From a virus: 28,445 nt of DNA. The stretch is from positions 1-28,445 of the IMG/VR virus record IMGVR_UViG_3300021961_000465. One strand, given 5' to 3'. Positions 7,897-16,771 of this stretch are shown here, piece by piece. Position 1 is the stretch's first letter, and each line of letters begins with the position of its first letter. The position numbers and the translations under genes were made by a program. Below the pieces are notes generated by a model that was not told the origin of the DNA, searched no databases, and saw nothing but the letters and a program-made list of their open reading frames with translations.

Positions 7897-8964
7897 ATGG
7901 GATTTTTAAAAAAAGTATTCAAACCAGTACAAAAAATAGTTCAAAAAATAGTACCTAAAGAAATTAGGCCAGCTTTACCTTTTCTTGCTGCTGCAGTATT
8001 TGGACCAGCAACTGCAGGTCTTACTGGTACTTCTCTTGCAAAGGCTTTAGCTCAAAGAGGTTTAATTTCTGGATTAACAAGATATGCTACTGATCAAGAT
8101 GCTGATATAAAAGATGTATTAAGAACGGGTGCACTATCTGTAGCTCCACAAGCAATTGGAGCTGGTATTCAATCAGCAGTTCCAGTTGATATGTTTAAAG
8201 ATATAGAAAGTTATCAAAAATTTATGTCTGGTGTTAAAGATTATACCACAGCAGATATTGGAAAAGGAACTGATTTAACAGGAATTCTACAAGCAGGAAA
8301 AGCATTAGCTGTTCCTACAACTATAGAAAGCGCTGCACAAATGGCTGAATTAAATGAAAAAGCAATAAAAGATTATGAAGCTCAATTAGCTCAACAAGGA
8401 GTAATAGATAAATCAGATAGAAGAAACGCTATCTTTGGTTATTTCTCTAGAGCAGGTTATGGAGATGATGAAATTAATTCTATGTTAAGTAAATATGGAT
8501 ATGCTTCTGGTGGTAGAGTTGGTTATAAAGAAGCAGGTTTAGTTACTTTAAAAGTAGAAGATTTATTAGAAATGATGTCTAATAAAGATAAAGACAAAGA
8601 AAAATATGAAGAAGATAAATTTGATTCAAGAGGATTATCTTCTGGTATTGAAGGTTTAATGTCTGGATATAAAATAGGAACAGGTAGATCTTTATTAAGT
8701 GAACCAGAAGTTCCAAGATTTACACCAGGACAATTTTATAATCAAGGTGGAGCAGTAACTCCTCCAGGAATGGAAATGGATTTAAGAGGTGGTGGATTTA
8801 TTAGAATTGGATCAAAAGAAAAAGCAGATGATGTCAATGCAAGAGTATCTAAAAATGAATTTGTTATGACAGCAGATGCAGTTAGAGGTGCAGGTAGAGG
8901 AGATCCAAGATTAGGTGCAAAAAGAATGTATGAAATCATGAACAAATTTGAGGCAATGGCATAA
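7897..8964 (+). CDS. Internal/ejection-type virion protein with conserved C-terminal motif
   Basis: A 355-residue protein. The N-terminus is basic and amphipathic (KKVFKPVQKIVQKIVPK), followed by Ala/Gly-rich hydrophobic segments (about 27-70). The middle is helical and charged. The C-terminus carries Gly-rich segments (GGRVGY, GGAVTPPG) and KNEFVMTADAVR (319-330) followed by a Gly-rich turn, a motif I associate with structural proteins of SAR11-type and other marine podoviruses. A role in the internal head core or DNA ejection is inferred from order: it is first of four such genes ending with a giant protein. A TAATG overlap couples it to the next gene. Confidence 0.65.
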   Translation: MGFLKKVFKPVQKIVQKIVPKEIRPALPFLAAAVFGPATAGLTGTSLAKALAQRGLISGLTRYATDQDADIKDVLRTGALSVAPQAIGAGIQSAVPVDMFKDIESYQKFMSGVKDYTTADIGKGTDLTGILQAGKALAVPTTIESAAQMAELNEKAIKDYEAQLAQQGVIDKSDRRNAIFGYFSRAGYGDDEINSMLSKYGYASGGRVGYKEAGLVTLKVEDLLEMMSNKDKDKEKYEEDKFDSRGLSSGIEGLMSGYKIGTGRSLLSEPEVPRFTPGQFYNQGGAVTPPGMEMDLRGGGFIRIGSKEKADDVNARVSKNEFVMTADAVRGAGRGDPRLGAKRMYEIMNKFEAMA

Positions 8965-9707
8965 TGGCAGAAACAATTACAAGGCAACTTAGGGAACCTT
9001 TTGTTGAGACGGCTGGTATAGGTTTAACCGAAGCAGCTTTACCGTATCTTAAACAGGCAATACCAACAGCAAGTTATACAGGAGCACAATTTGTAGCAGG
9101 ACCTGGTGCATTAGAAACACAAGCTATGCAACAAGCTGCACAACTTTCAGCTGGACCACAAGCTTACCAAGCTTATATGTCTCCTTATCAACAAGAAGTT
9201 ATTGATACTTCTTTAGCTGCTCTACAAAGAGAACAAGCAAAAGGATTACAAGCTTTAAGACAAGGAGCAATTCAAGCAGGTGCTTTTGGTGGTGGTAGAG
9301 AAGGAGTTGCATTAGGTGAATATCAAGCAACAGCAGATATTCAAAGAGCATTAGCAGAAGCTCAATTAAGACAACAAGGATTTCAAAGTGCTCAACAAGC
9401 CGCGATCCAAGGTTTACAATCACAACAAGGTTTAGGAACTTACCAAGCACAACTTGGTGGATTGCAAAGACAATTACAACAAGCTGGATTAACAGCTCAA
9501 CAAGAAGCGGCAAGAGAAGCTGCATTCGAACCATTCACTAGATTAGGTTTAATTGGACCACAATTAGCTTCTGTAATCGGTGGATTCCCTGCAGCAACTC
9601 AAGTTCAAACTACGCCTCCTCCTAGTACTTCTCAACAATTATTGGGACTTGGTATTGGAGCTGCTGGTTTAGCTGGTGCTGCTAAATCATTAGGATTTTT
9701 TGGATAA
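8964..9707 (+). CDS. Ala/Gln-rich helical internal virion protein
   Basis: A 247-residue protein strongly biased to Gln, Ala, Leu and Gly, with long helical heptad-like stretches (residues about 70-185, such as QREQAKGLQALRQ and LGGLQRQLQQAGL). A hydrophobic Gly/Ala segment lies at the C-terminus (LLGLGIGAAGLAGAAKSLGFFG). This resembles the composition of phage internal-core/ejection proteins that form helical tubes and cross the envelope, but no specific homolog is recognised. Its start overlaps the previous stop, and it ends just before the next start. Confidence 0.65.
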   Translation: MAETITRQLREPFVETAGIGLTEAALPYLKQAIPTASYTGAQFVAGPGALETQAMQQAAQLSAGPQAYQAYMSPYQQEVIDTSLAALQREQAKGLQALRQGAIQAGAFGGGREGVALGEYQATADIQRALAEAQLRQQGFQSAQQAAIQGLQSQQGLGTYQAQLGGLQRQLQQAGLTAQQEAAREAAFEPFTRLGLIGPQLASVIGGFPAATQVQTTPPPSTSQQLLGLGIGAAGLAGAAKSLGFFG

Positions 9708-9711
9708 TAAT

Positions 9712-10692
9712 ATGAGTAGAATATTAAATAGACCAATGTTTAGATCAGGCGGTAAAGTAGACAGTAAAGGTACTGGTATTACATCTGGATTAGAACCTAA
9801 AAGAGGAATAGTAGATGGACCAGGAGGTTATGCTGGTGAAAAAACAAGTGACATTTATAAAAGAATTAGAACTGAACTTGCACCTGCACCAGGTTTAAGT
9901 TTAGGTGATTATTTACAAATAGCTGCAGCAGGAGCTGATATATTAGGAGCTCCTTCTGAAGGTGGAGGAATTAAAGGTACTTTAGCAACTGTTAGTAAAC
10001 CTTTAGCTACATTAGGTAGAGGTCTTGCAACTACTATGGGTAAAAGAGAATCTGATGTATCACAACTTGCAGGTGCTTTAACAGAAGCAGAACTTAAATC
10101 TCAAGGTGAATTTGGTAAACGAGAGGCAGCATTCAATGCTTTATATGATACCAAAAAACAAGCAATTCAAAGTGATACCTCTTTAAGCGCTGATGAAAAA
10201 AATAAAAAATTAAGAGATTTAGAAATAAGTAAATCTAGAGATTATGAATTTTATGTAATCAAAGGTGGTGATGTATCGGACTACTTTAAATTAGCTTCAC
10301 AAAAAGAAGCTATTGAAGCAGCAGATAAAGCAGCTAAAAATAGATTAAAAGCAGAAGGAATAGATAAAAATAATCCTAATTATTCTTCTAAACTTGCTGC
10401 ATATCAAGCTGAATTTTTATCACAATTTGCACAACAATTTGGTAAACAATTTGCTGAAGGTGGAGCGGTGACCGCGGATACTACAGACTCACAAACTCCA
10501 GGTCAATTACAAATGATTAGTTATGATGAGTTAAGAGCAAGATTACCACAACAAATTACAGATGACATTGTGACATTATTATCAACAAGTTATGAGGCAT
10601 TAGCTGATTTTGCAGAAATACAAACTCAAGCAGATGTCAATGCATTCAACGAAAAATATAACGTTCAATTAGTATTACCACAAGGAGAATAA
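9712..10692 (+). CDS. Internal virion protein, unknown function
   Basis: A 326-residue protein if started at ATG 9712. An in-frame TTG at 9700 would add four residues but lies inside the preceding gene. The N-terminus NRPMFRSGGKV and GTGITSGL is a motif I have seen in marine phage structural proteins; no catalytic motif is visible. Ala/Lys/Gln-rich helices follow (about 110-235), then an acidic C-terminus. It is the third of the four large-protein genes and is followed by AAGGAG and the start of the 1392-residue gene, so it is probably part of the same internal-core set. Confidence 0.65.
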   Translation: MSRILNRPMFRSGGKVDSKGTGITSGLEPKRGIVDGPGGYAGEKTSDIYKRIRTELAPAPGLSLGDYLQIAAAGADILGAPSEGGGIKGTLATVSKPLATLGRGLATTMGKRESDVSQLAGALTEAELKSQGEFGKREAAFNALYDTKKQAIQSDTSLSADEKNKKLRDLEISKSRDYEFYVIKGGDVSDYFKLASQKEAIEAADKAAKNRLKAEGIDKNNPNYSSKLAAYQAEFLSQFAQQFGKQFAEGGAVTADTTDSQTPGQLQMISYDELRARLPQQITDDIVTLLSTSYEALADFAEIQTQADVNAFNEKYNVQLVLPQGE

Positions 10693-10693
10693 C

Positions 10694-13600
10694 ATGCCAG
10701 TTATTCCTAAACTTGAGGATTTTAAACAAATAGTCAAAGAAGCTGAAGAATCAGGCTATATAGATCTTAGTGAAGATAAAAGAAAAGTAGTTGTTAATCC
10801 ATTATCTTTTTTAAGATTTTTACCTGGTGGAACAGGTCTTCAAAAATTAGAAGCTGAAGGTAAAATTAAATTTGAAAGTGATGAAGAAATTGACGCAGCA
10901 AAAGAAATAGAACGAGCAATTGTTGGTGGAGGAACTAAAGCGGTTTCTGCTATAGCCAGTTTAATTACATCAGGAATTGATTTATCTGGAAAAACTAATC
11001 TTACTAAAAAATTAGATGAAGCAACTAATAATTTTTTACAAAAACATGGTGATCCTAAAACACTAGCAGGAGAAGTAACAGAATTAGTAACTCAATTTGG
11101 TTTACCTGGTGGTATAGTTGCTAAAATAACAGGTAATGTAGGTAAGTTAGAAAAAATAAAAAAATTAAATACATTAATTGATAAAACAGTAGGAAAAATA
11201 TCTAACAAATATGTAAGAAGCACGGTAGCTGGAGCTACTAGTGTTGCAAGACGAGCTGGTCAAGGTGGATTAACTATTGGACTAACAGATTTAGCTTTTT
11301 CAGATCCTGGTAGAAAAACTTTTATAGGTGGTCAAGTTGATGAAACAGGTAAAACAGGAAGAGATTTAGCTGTAGCTAGATTAATTAATAAACTTAAATA
11401 TGCTCAAGAAGGAGCTTTAATTGGAGCTGGTTTTCCTGTAGTAGGAAAAGCATTAAGTTTAGGTGCAAAATTTGGTTTGTATGGTTATGGAAAAGTATTT
11501 GATATTGGAAGTAGAGTAGCCAATCCAGTAGTTGCTTTAACTTCTAAAGCATTGGCTTTAGATAAATATGTACTTCCAACATTATCTAATGCAATTAAGA
11601 CTAATGTAAATACAATTGGAGAAATAGGAACAAGGATTTTACTGCCTGTTGTATCAATAGGTAAAGTTTCACCTTTAACTAGAATTAGAGATGGTTTACC
11701 AGAATTTAAACAATGGAGATCTTTTAGTGTTAATAGCACCGATGATTTAAGAAAAACATTAAAACGAATTGATAATGGTTTATCTTATTTTAGATCAGTA
11801 GGAAGATTTTCTCCTGAACAAGCTGCAGTTAGGCAAGAAGCAGAAAAAAGAATTGTTAAAACAGCTAGAGTAGTAGAGAAACTTTTAGATTCTATTGAAA
11901 AGAAAAATTATGATTTAGTTAAAGCTTCTAAAAATTTATATGACACAAAAACTACTTCTCCAGCAAGTATGGATAAATATTTAGATGATATTTTAGAATA
12001 TATAAAAGGAGAAAGATCTTTAAAAACATTACAACCAGAACTACAACCTGCATCACAAAGATTAAAAAGTTTAATGGATAATGCTAAAAAAGAATTCTCT
12101 ATTTTGCTTCCAGACGACAGTGTAATTAAACCTATATTAACTAAAAATTTAAAAGGATACATGAGAAAATCATTCTCTGTATTTACTAATCCTAATTATG
12201 CAGTGGATGAAACTTCTTCTGTATTTAAAGATGCAGTTACTTTTATGAGAGGTATTATTAATAAGAATAAAGATTTAAGAGAATATGCACGTAATGTTCA
12301 GGAAGCAGAAAAAGTTAGTTATCAAGAAGCTAAAGACATTGTAGCAAAACTTCAAGTTAAAGATATGCTTCGATATGCAAAAACAGATAATAAAGATCCT
12401 ATACAAATTTTAACTCAAATTTCTAAAAATAAATTACGATCAGATCAAGTTCTTGCGACGGGAGAAGAATTACCAAAAGTAATTAAAAAATTATTAGGTG
12501 AAGAAAATAATTTAAGAAATACAGTATTACAAACTATTTCTAATATTACTACTTCTTCTACTAATAAACTAATGTTTGATCGATTAGGTGAAATGTTAGT
12601 AAAATCTGGTTATCTATTTAGAAGTCGTGAAGCTGCTGAAATGGCGTTAAAAATAGCTCCTGGTGGAGCTGGTATTAGAGCTGTTGGTAAATTAGATGGT
12701 TTAGGATTATTAAATTCTACTACATCTGAATTATATGGTTCTGTTGATATGATTAATCGTTTAACTAATTTAAAAGGGCCTTTAGATACTTTTGCACAAT
12801 TACCTATTATAAAAAATTTACTACAACTTAAAGCAGGTACTCAATTTGGTAAAACAGTTCTTTCGCCAGCAACTGTCACACGTAATTTTACTTCTGCAAG
12901 TATGTTTGTATTAAATAGAGGACTTATTGGTGGAAGGGCTTCTGTAACTGAATCCATGAAAATGGTTGTAGATGATATTTTTAATGCAGGTAAATTAGGA
13001 AAAGATGCAGAAAAAAGATTATTAGACAATATAGAAGAAGGCATTCAATATGGTGCTTTAGATGAAAACATAGTGGCATCAGAATTAGGTGCAGTATTAC
13101 GAGCTATAAGAAGTAGAAATATAAAAGATACAGATCAACTTACTGCTTTATTAGAGAAAAAAGGTTTACTAAATACATTAGGAAGAGTGTATGCAGGAGG
13201 CGATAATGTTTGGAAATGGTATGGTTATAATTGGTATAAATCTTATTTAGCAGATTATTCACAAAATAGTTTACCTAAAATGAAAGAATGGTTTAGAAAT
13301 ATAGCAGGTAGAGAATTTGTAGAAAAAACATTAACAGGAAAAACTAAAGATATTAATGATGCAATCAAAGAAGCAGCTTCTTGGTATGTAACAAATACAA
13401 TGCCTACTTACAGTAAAGTTCCTAGATTAATTCAAGGTATTCGATCTATACCTTTTTTTGGAAACTTTGTTGCTTTCCCTGCTGAAATGATCAGAACTTC
13501 TACAAATACAATTGCTGTTAATTTAAAAGAAATTGCATCTAATGATCGTGCTTTAAGAGAAATGGGATACAGAGGTTTGATGGGTCAATTTGTAACTATG

Positions 13601-14872
13601 GGTGGTGCTAGTTATGGAATTAAAAAACTATACTCAACTTTTACAGGTATTACTGAAGATATGATGGATGGATATAGAAGATATTTAGGACCAGAGTTTC
13701 AAAAAAATTCTGACTTAGTTGCAATTAGCAAAATGAATGATGAAGGAGAATTTAAAGTTGTAGACCTATCTACTTTCTTACCATATGACTTTGTAACTCG
13801 TGGAGTAAGAGGAGCTTTAGATTTAATTAAAGAACAAAAAAATACACCAAGAGAACGCAATAGATTTTTATTAGATTTTGTATTTAGTCCTGATGGTTTC
13901 TTTGGAGAACTGTTATCTCCATTTATAAGTAGGGCAATTTACTTTGAAACTTTTTCTGAAATTGCAAATAATAAGAAAAAAGAAGGTGGAGAAATTTATT
14001 CTGAACTAGCGGACTGGCCAGAAATATTTGAGAAAACATTTGTTCACATGGCTAAAACAATTGAACCAGGTATTATCACTACGGGAAGACAAGCATATTA
14101 TGCATTCAAAGAAGAACTTACTCCAGGTGGTCAACGATATGAACTAGAAGATATACTACTTGGATTAGGAACAGGGATAAAACCTCAAAGTATAGATTTA
14201 AAACAAAATACAAAATACTTATTATCTGATTATAAAAAAATTAGAACAGAAGCTCCTGTAGGAAGCGATATGTATAAATTTAATAGAACCACAAATGAAA
14301 TTACAAATGATTTTATTAAACAACAAAGATTTGCTTTTACAGAACAACAAAGATTATTCAAAGCATTTGAAGCTATGAAAAATTTAGGTTTTGATGAAGA
14401 TCTAATTTATGATGAAGCAAAAAGACAAAACCTTACAGGAAAAAATTTAAGTACATTATTAGATGGTGAATTTAAACCATTAAAATATTCTAAACCTAGA
14501 TTTGAACGTAAAATAGAAGACACGGAAAAACAAGCAGAAAGATCAAAACGATCTTTGCTTTCTGTTAATGAAGATGCATTATTTCCTCAAGATGAACTGG
14601 ATGATATTATGGATACACTAGAAAATTCTGACTTAAATCAAATATTCCCATTTGATGCACCAAAACCAGAAACAAAACCTAAAGTAGTTCCTGTAACACC
14701 TAAACCAGTGTCTCAGGCCCCTACTACACCACCATTACCAGAACAACCACAAGCGGTTGCTGTATCACCACAACCTTCCCCTACTTTAAATAATGGATTG
14801 ACACAAAGTGAAATGGCATTATTATCCCCAACTGAACAAGCCATTAGGCTTAAACAAAGAGGAATTACATAA
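10694..14872 (+). CDS. Giant internal virion / DNA-ejection protein (1392 aa)
   Basis: The largest gene in the window. Length and position (last of the structural genes, just before lysis) fit the largest internal ejection protein of podoviruses, such as T7 gp16 (about 1318 residues). The sequence is Lys-rich and mainly helical, with a few Gly-rich hydrophobic segments (about 237-262: LIGAGFPVVGKALSLGAKFG) that could insert in a membrane. The last about 70 residues are a Pro-rich linker (KPKVVPVTPKPVSQAP) ending in LLSPTEQAIRLKQRGIT. I see no lysozyme or transglycosylase catalytic signature. AAGGAG lies seven to twelve bases before the start, and the stop overlaps the next gene (TAATG). The function is inferred from size and synteny. 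Confidence 0.7.
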   Translation: MPVIPKLEDFKQIVKEAEESGYIDLSEDKRKVVVNPLSFLRFLPGGTGLQKLEAEGKIKFESDEEIDAAKEIERAIVGGGTKAVSAIASLITSGIDLSGKTNLTKKLDEATNNFLQKHGDPKTLAGEVTELVTQFGLPGGIVAKITGNVGKLEKIKKLNTLIDKTVGKISNKYVRSTVAGATSVARRAGQGGLTIGLTDLAFSDPGRKTFIGGQVDETGKTGRDLAVARLINKLKYAQEGALIGAGFPVVGKALSLGAKFGLYGYGKVFDIGSRVANPVVALTSKALALDKYVLPTLSNAIKTNVNTIGEIGTRILLPVVSIGKVSPLTRIRDGLPEFKQWRSFSVNSTDDLRKTLKRIDNGLSYFRSVGRFSPEQAAVRQEAEKRIVKTARVVEKLLDSIEKKNYDLVKASKNLYDTKTTSPASMDKYLDDILEYIKGERSLKTLQPELQPASQRLKSLMDNAKKEFSILLPDDSVIKPILTKNLKGYMRKSFSVFTNPNYAVDETSSVFKDAVTFMRGIINKNKDLREYARNVQEAEKVSYQEAKDIVAKLQVKDMLRYAKTDNKDPIQILTQISKNKLRSDQVLATGEELPKVIKKLLGEENNLRNTVLQTISNITTSSTNKLMFDRLGEMLVKSGYLFRSREAAEMALKIAPGGAGIRAVGKLDGLGLLNSTTSELYGSVDMINRLTNLKGPLDTFAQLPIIKNLLQLKAGTQFGKTVLSPATVTRNFTSASMFVLNRGLIGGRASVTESMKMVVDDIFNAGKLGKDAEKRLLDNIEEGIQYGALDENIVASELGAVLRAIRSRNIKDTDQLTALLEKKGLLNTLGRVYAGGDNVWKWYGYNWYKSYLADYSQNSLPKMKEWFRNIAGREFVEKTLTGKTKDINDAIKEAASWYVTNTMPTYSKVPRLIQGIRSIPFFGNFVAFPAEMIRTSTNTIAVNLKEIASNDRALREMGYRGLMGQFVTMGGASYGIKKLYSTFTGITEDMMDGYRRYLGPEFQKNSDLVAISKMNDEGEFKVVDLSTFLPYDFVTRGVRGALDLIKEQKNTPRERNRFLLDFVFSPDGFFGELLSPFISRAIYFETFSEIANNKKKEGGEIYSELADWPEIFEKTFVHMAKTIEPGIITTGRQAYYAFKEELTPGGQRYELEDILLGLGTGIKPQSIDLKQNTKYLLSDYKKIRTEAPVGSDMYKFNRTTNEITNDFIKQQRFAFTEQQRLFKAFEAMKNLGFDEDLIYDEAKRQNLTGKNLSTLLDGEFKPLKYSKPRFERKIEDTEKQAERSKRSLLSVNEDALFPQDELDDIMDTLENSDLNQIFPFDAPKPETKPKVVPVTPKPVSQAPTTPPLPEQPQAVAVSPQPSPTLNNGLTQSEMALLSPTEQAIRLKQRGIT

Positions 14873-15093
14873 TGGCAAACGGCAAAAAAGCTGAAACCAC
14901 TGGAGAACATATCATAGCTTTATACGGTCATGTGACTGGAGTAAAACGTGACGTTGATCAAATTCGATGTACTCAAAAACATATTCATGAAGACATTGAG
15001 AAATTGGGCGGTAAGGTAGACAAGATCTACTGGGTTCTCTTAGCGACGGTGGGAACAGTCGCGATGTTCTTCTTTGATAAAATCCTTAAATAA
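14872..15093 (+). CDS. Holin-like small membrane protein (XhlA-like architecture)
   Basis: A 73-residue protein with a charged, coiled-coil-prone N-terminal half (residues about 10-50, DVDQIRCTQKHIHEDIEKLGGKV). One transmembrane helix follows at about 53-68 (YWVLLATVGTVAMFFF), with a short basic tail. This matches the layout of the XhlA/hemolysin-type phage proteins. It lies directly before the endolysin gene and overlaps both neighbours by TAATG, so it is probably the holin or an accessory lysis protein; the assignment rests on topology and context rather than a specific motif. Confidence 0.65.
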   Translation: MANGKKAETTGEHIIALYGHVTGVKRDVDQIRCTQKHIHEDIEKLGGKVDKIYWVLLATVGTVAMFFFDKILK

Positions 15094-15551
15094 TGAAACT
15101 CTCAGCCAATTTTGAATTAGCAGAACTCATCAAAAGTCAAGTAGCGGAAAGGAAAGGGATACCCAATAATCCTTCTCCAGATCAGATTGACAATTTGAAA
15201 TCTTTATGTATTAACGTGCTTCAACCAATTCGTTCAGAGTTTGACAAACCAGTTATAATCTCTAGCGGATTCCGTAGCGCGGAACTTTGCATTGCGATTG
15301 GGTCTAAACCTACTTCGCAGCATGCTGAAGGGAAAGCCGCAGACATGGAAATACCAGGGGTTGATAATATGGAGTTAGCTATGTGGATTAAAAACAATTT
15401 AAATTTTGATCAACTCATTTTAGAGTTTTATAAAGATGGAGAACCAAACAGTGGTTGGATCCATGTATCGTGGAACGGTGATAATAACCGTAATCAAACT
15501 TTGCGTGCAATGCACGACGACAACAACAAAGTTGTCTATAAACCTTGGTAG
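15093..15551 (+). CDS. Endolysin, peptidase M15 family
   Basis: A 152-residue protein of the zinc D-Ala-D-Ala peptidase group (M15A-like, as in many phage endolysins), cutting peptidoglycan stem peptides. Visible landmarks are SSGFRS (57-62), SQHAEGKAADME with zinc ligands H77 and D84, and the third ligand H124 in GWIHVSW. The length equals the catalytic domain alone: there is no cell-wall-binding domain and no signal peptide, so it needs a holin to reach the wall. It follows the holin-like gene with a TAATG overlap. Codons are more GC-rich than in the flanking genes. Confidence 0.9.
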   Translation: MKLSANFELAELIKSQVAERKGIPNNPSPDQIDNLKSLCINVLQPIRSEFDKPVIISSGFRSAELCIAIGSKPTSQHAEGKAADMEIPGVDNMELAMWIKNNLNFDQLILEFYKDGEPNSGWIHVSWNGDNNRNQTLRAMHDDNNKVVYKPW

Positions 15552-15559
15552 CTTCGCTT

Positions 15560-16144
15560 ATGAACAATGAGGTATTAGTACATAAACATCTTATTGTTCG
15601 AGCAGATGTAAAGAAACCTCCTATTGAAGTAAATTATCTAACTCATTGGTTACATGATTTTATTAAATCTATTAATATGAAAGTATTAATGGGTCCTTAT
15701 GTTATATATCACAATGTACCTGGGAATAGAGGAATTACGGGTGCAGCTATTATTGAAACTTCACATATTGTAATGCATGTTTGGGATGAGCCAAATCCAG
15801 CATTAATGCAATTTGATGTTTATAGTTGTGGTGAATTTCATCCAGAAGAAATTTGTAAAAAAATTAAAAATGATTTTGATGTAGTTAAAATAGACTATAA
15901 ATTTTTAGATAGAGAAACAGAACTAAAAGATGTTTCTGGTGGACATCTTATTTATAAAGATAGATTAAAAGATTTAGTTATAAAAAATCATGATGCAAAA
16001 GAAAAAGAATCAAAAGAAAAATTACTATTAAAGAATAGAAAAGAAGTTGATATTAATAAAGATGGTCCTGGATACACTATTAAGAGTGGATCTAATAAAG
16101 GAAAAAAATTGGCCCATATTCAAATTCCAACTAAATCTTTGTAA
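15560..16144 (+). CDS. speD: S-adenosylmethionine decarboxylase-like proenzyme with Lys-rich tail
   Basis: A 194-residue protein from ATG 15560; a TTG at 15545 lies inside the lysin gene and is less likely. Residues 1-105 match the small bacterial AdoMet decarboxylase: GAAIIETSHIVMHVWDE holds S68, the likely self-cleavage serine that becomes pyruvoyl. H69 and H73, and C90 in DVYSCGEF, match the catalytic His and Cys of the family. The spacing S-H-x3-H is exact; the loop to Cys is two residues longer than in the Thermotoga enzyme as I remember it. The enzyme makes decarboxylated AdoMet for spermidine synthesis. The C-terminal about 60 residues (Lys/Glu-rich, residues 130-194) are not part of the known enzyme. 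Role in phage polyamine supply is inferred. Confidence 0.8.
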   Translation: MNNEVLVHKHLIVRADVKKPPIEVNYLTHWLHDFIKSINMKVLMGPYVIYHNVPGNRGITGAAIIETSHIVMHVWDEPNPALMQFDVYSCGEFHPEEICKKIKNDFDVVKIDYKFLDRETELKDVSGGHLIYKDRLKDLVIKNHDAKEKESKEKLLLKNRKEVDINKDGPGYTIKSGSNKGKKLAHIQIPTKSL

Positions 16145-16185
16145 AAAAGTCTTACATATCTCAACGTAGACGCACGAAATCACCC

Positions 16186-16216
16186 CTTGACAATACTCAG
16201 GTACCCCCTATATATA
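16186..16216 (+). promoter_or_regulatory. Promoter before hsp20, alphaproteobacterial type
   Basis: TTGACA (16187-16192) is a perfect -35. Its -10 candidates are TATATA at 16209-16214 (16-base spacer) or 16211-16216 (18-base spacer). The site also fits the alphaproteobacterial heat-shock consensus CTTG-N17-CYTATNT exactly (CTTG 16186-16189, CCTATAT 16207-16213). It likewise fits the CTTGAC-N17-CTATAT vegetative consensus, with a spacer of 16. It lies about 60 bases before hsp20, in a gap that has no coding sequence. Confidence 0.65.
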
Positions 16217-16277
16217 CCGCAGGTGCAGCAATTTGGCTGGCCACTAGACTTTGCTTAACATTAACAAGGAGGTTTAT

Positions 16278-16700
16278 ATGACAGGTTTAGAACTAATAAA
16301 TAAATTCCAAAAAGACATTTGGGATAAATCAAATACAATGTTTGGAGATACTTTTGATAGTATATTTGATAGTTTATCAAAAGCTCAATCATTCCCATTT
16401 TACAATGTGGTAAAATATGGAAAAGGTGAGTATGCTATTGAATTAGGCCTAGCTGGATTTAACAAAAAGAATGTTAAAGTTCAGTACAAAGACGGTGTAT
16501 TAACTGTTTCTGGTCAAGTAGATGACAAAGAAAAAGAATACATTGAAAAAGGACTAGCAGCTAGAAAATTCTTTAAACAATTTTCACTAAGAAACGATGT
16601 GGTAGTAAATGACGCTGAAATGAAAGATGGAGTATTGTCTGTAAAATTAGGTGTTCAAGAACCACAAGAAATTGAAATTAAAGATATTGAAGTAAAATAA
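16278..16700 (+). CDS. hsp20: Small heat-shock protein, Hsp20/IbpA type
   Basis: A 140-residue alpha-crystallin-domain chaperone; the start at ATG 16278 is set by AGGAGG (16267-16272) five bases upstream. Residues about 40-130 carry the IbpA-like pattern: FPFYNVVKYGKGEYAIELGLAGF, then DGVLTVSGQ, then IEKGLAARKFFKQFSL and DGVLSVKL. The A-x-x-x-F core, the G-V-L strand pair and the usual IXI-like tail region (EIEIKDIEV) are present. Such proteins bind unfolding proteins without ATP. Phage copies may protect replication or virion proteins under heat or light stress; that role is inferred. A strong promoter lies upstream and a tiny membrane peptide overlaps the stop. Confidence 0.9.
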   Translation: MTGLELINKFQKDIWDKSNTMFGDTFDSIFDSLSKAQSFPFYNVVKYGKGEYAIELGLAGFNKKNVKVQYKDGVLTVSGQVDDKEKEYIEKGLAARKFFKQFSLRNDVVVNDAEMKDGVLSVKLGVQEPQEIEIKDIEVK

Positions 16701-16771
16701 TGACCATACATATATTGGTCATATTATTTATATTCATAATGATCTTTGGACTTAGTAAGGAGATTAAATAA
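16700..16771 (+). CDS. 23-residue hydrophobic membrane peptide
   Basis: A very short ORF translationally coupled to hsp20 (TAATG at 16698-16702). The peptide is almost one transmembrane segment (IHILVILFIFIMIFGL), ending in charged SKEIK. Its stop again overlaps the start of another small ORF (TAATG). Coupling at both ends and the clear hydrophobic helix support translation, but there is no database-type evidence for such a short peptide. Function unknown; a membrane-acting or holin-like accessory role is only a guess. Confidence 0.5.
   Translation: MTIHILVILFIFIMIFGLSKEIK

Noticed and set aside
9199-9534. 111-codon leftward ORF in the Gln/Ala-rich gene
   Set aside because: It is the low-complexity shadow of the Gln-rich gene. 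The Leu-rich translation lacks a start context and is not expected to be real.
16251-16277. In-frame TTG as the hsp20 start
   Set aside because: ATG 16278 has AGGAGG five bases upstream, and the family pattern fits this start.
16145-16277. Search for a tRNA or attachment site in the gap before hsp20
   Set aside because: No cloverleaf, CCA end or repeat pair was found; only the promoter and ribosome-binding site are supported.
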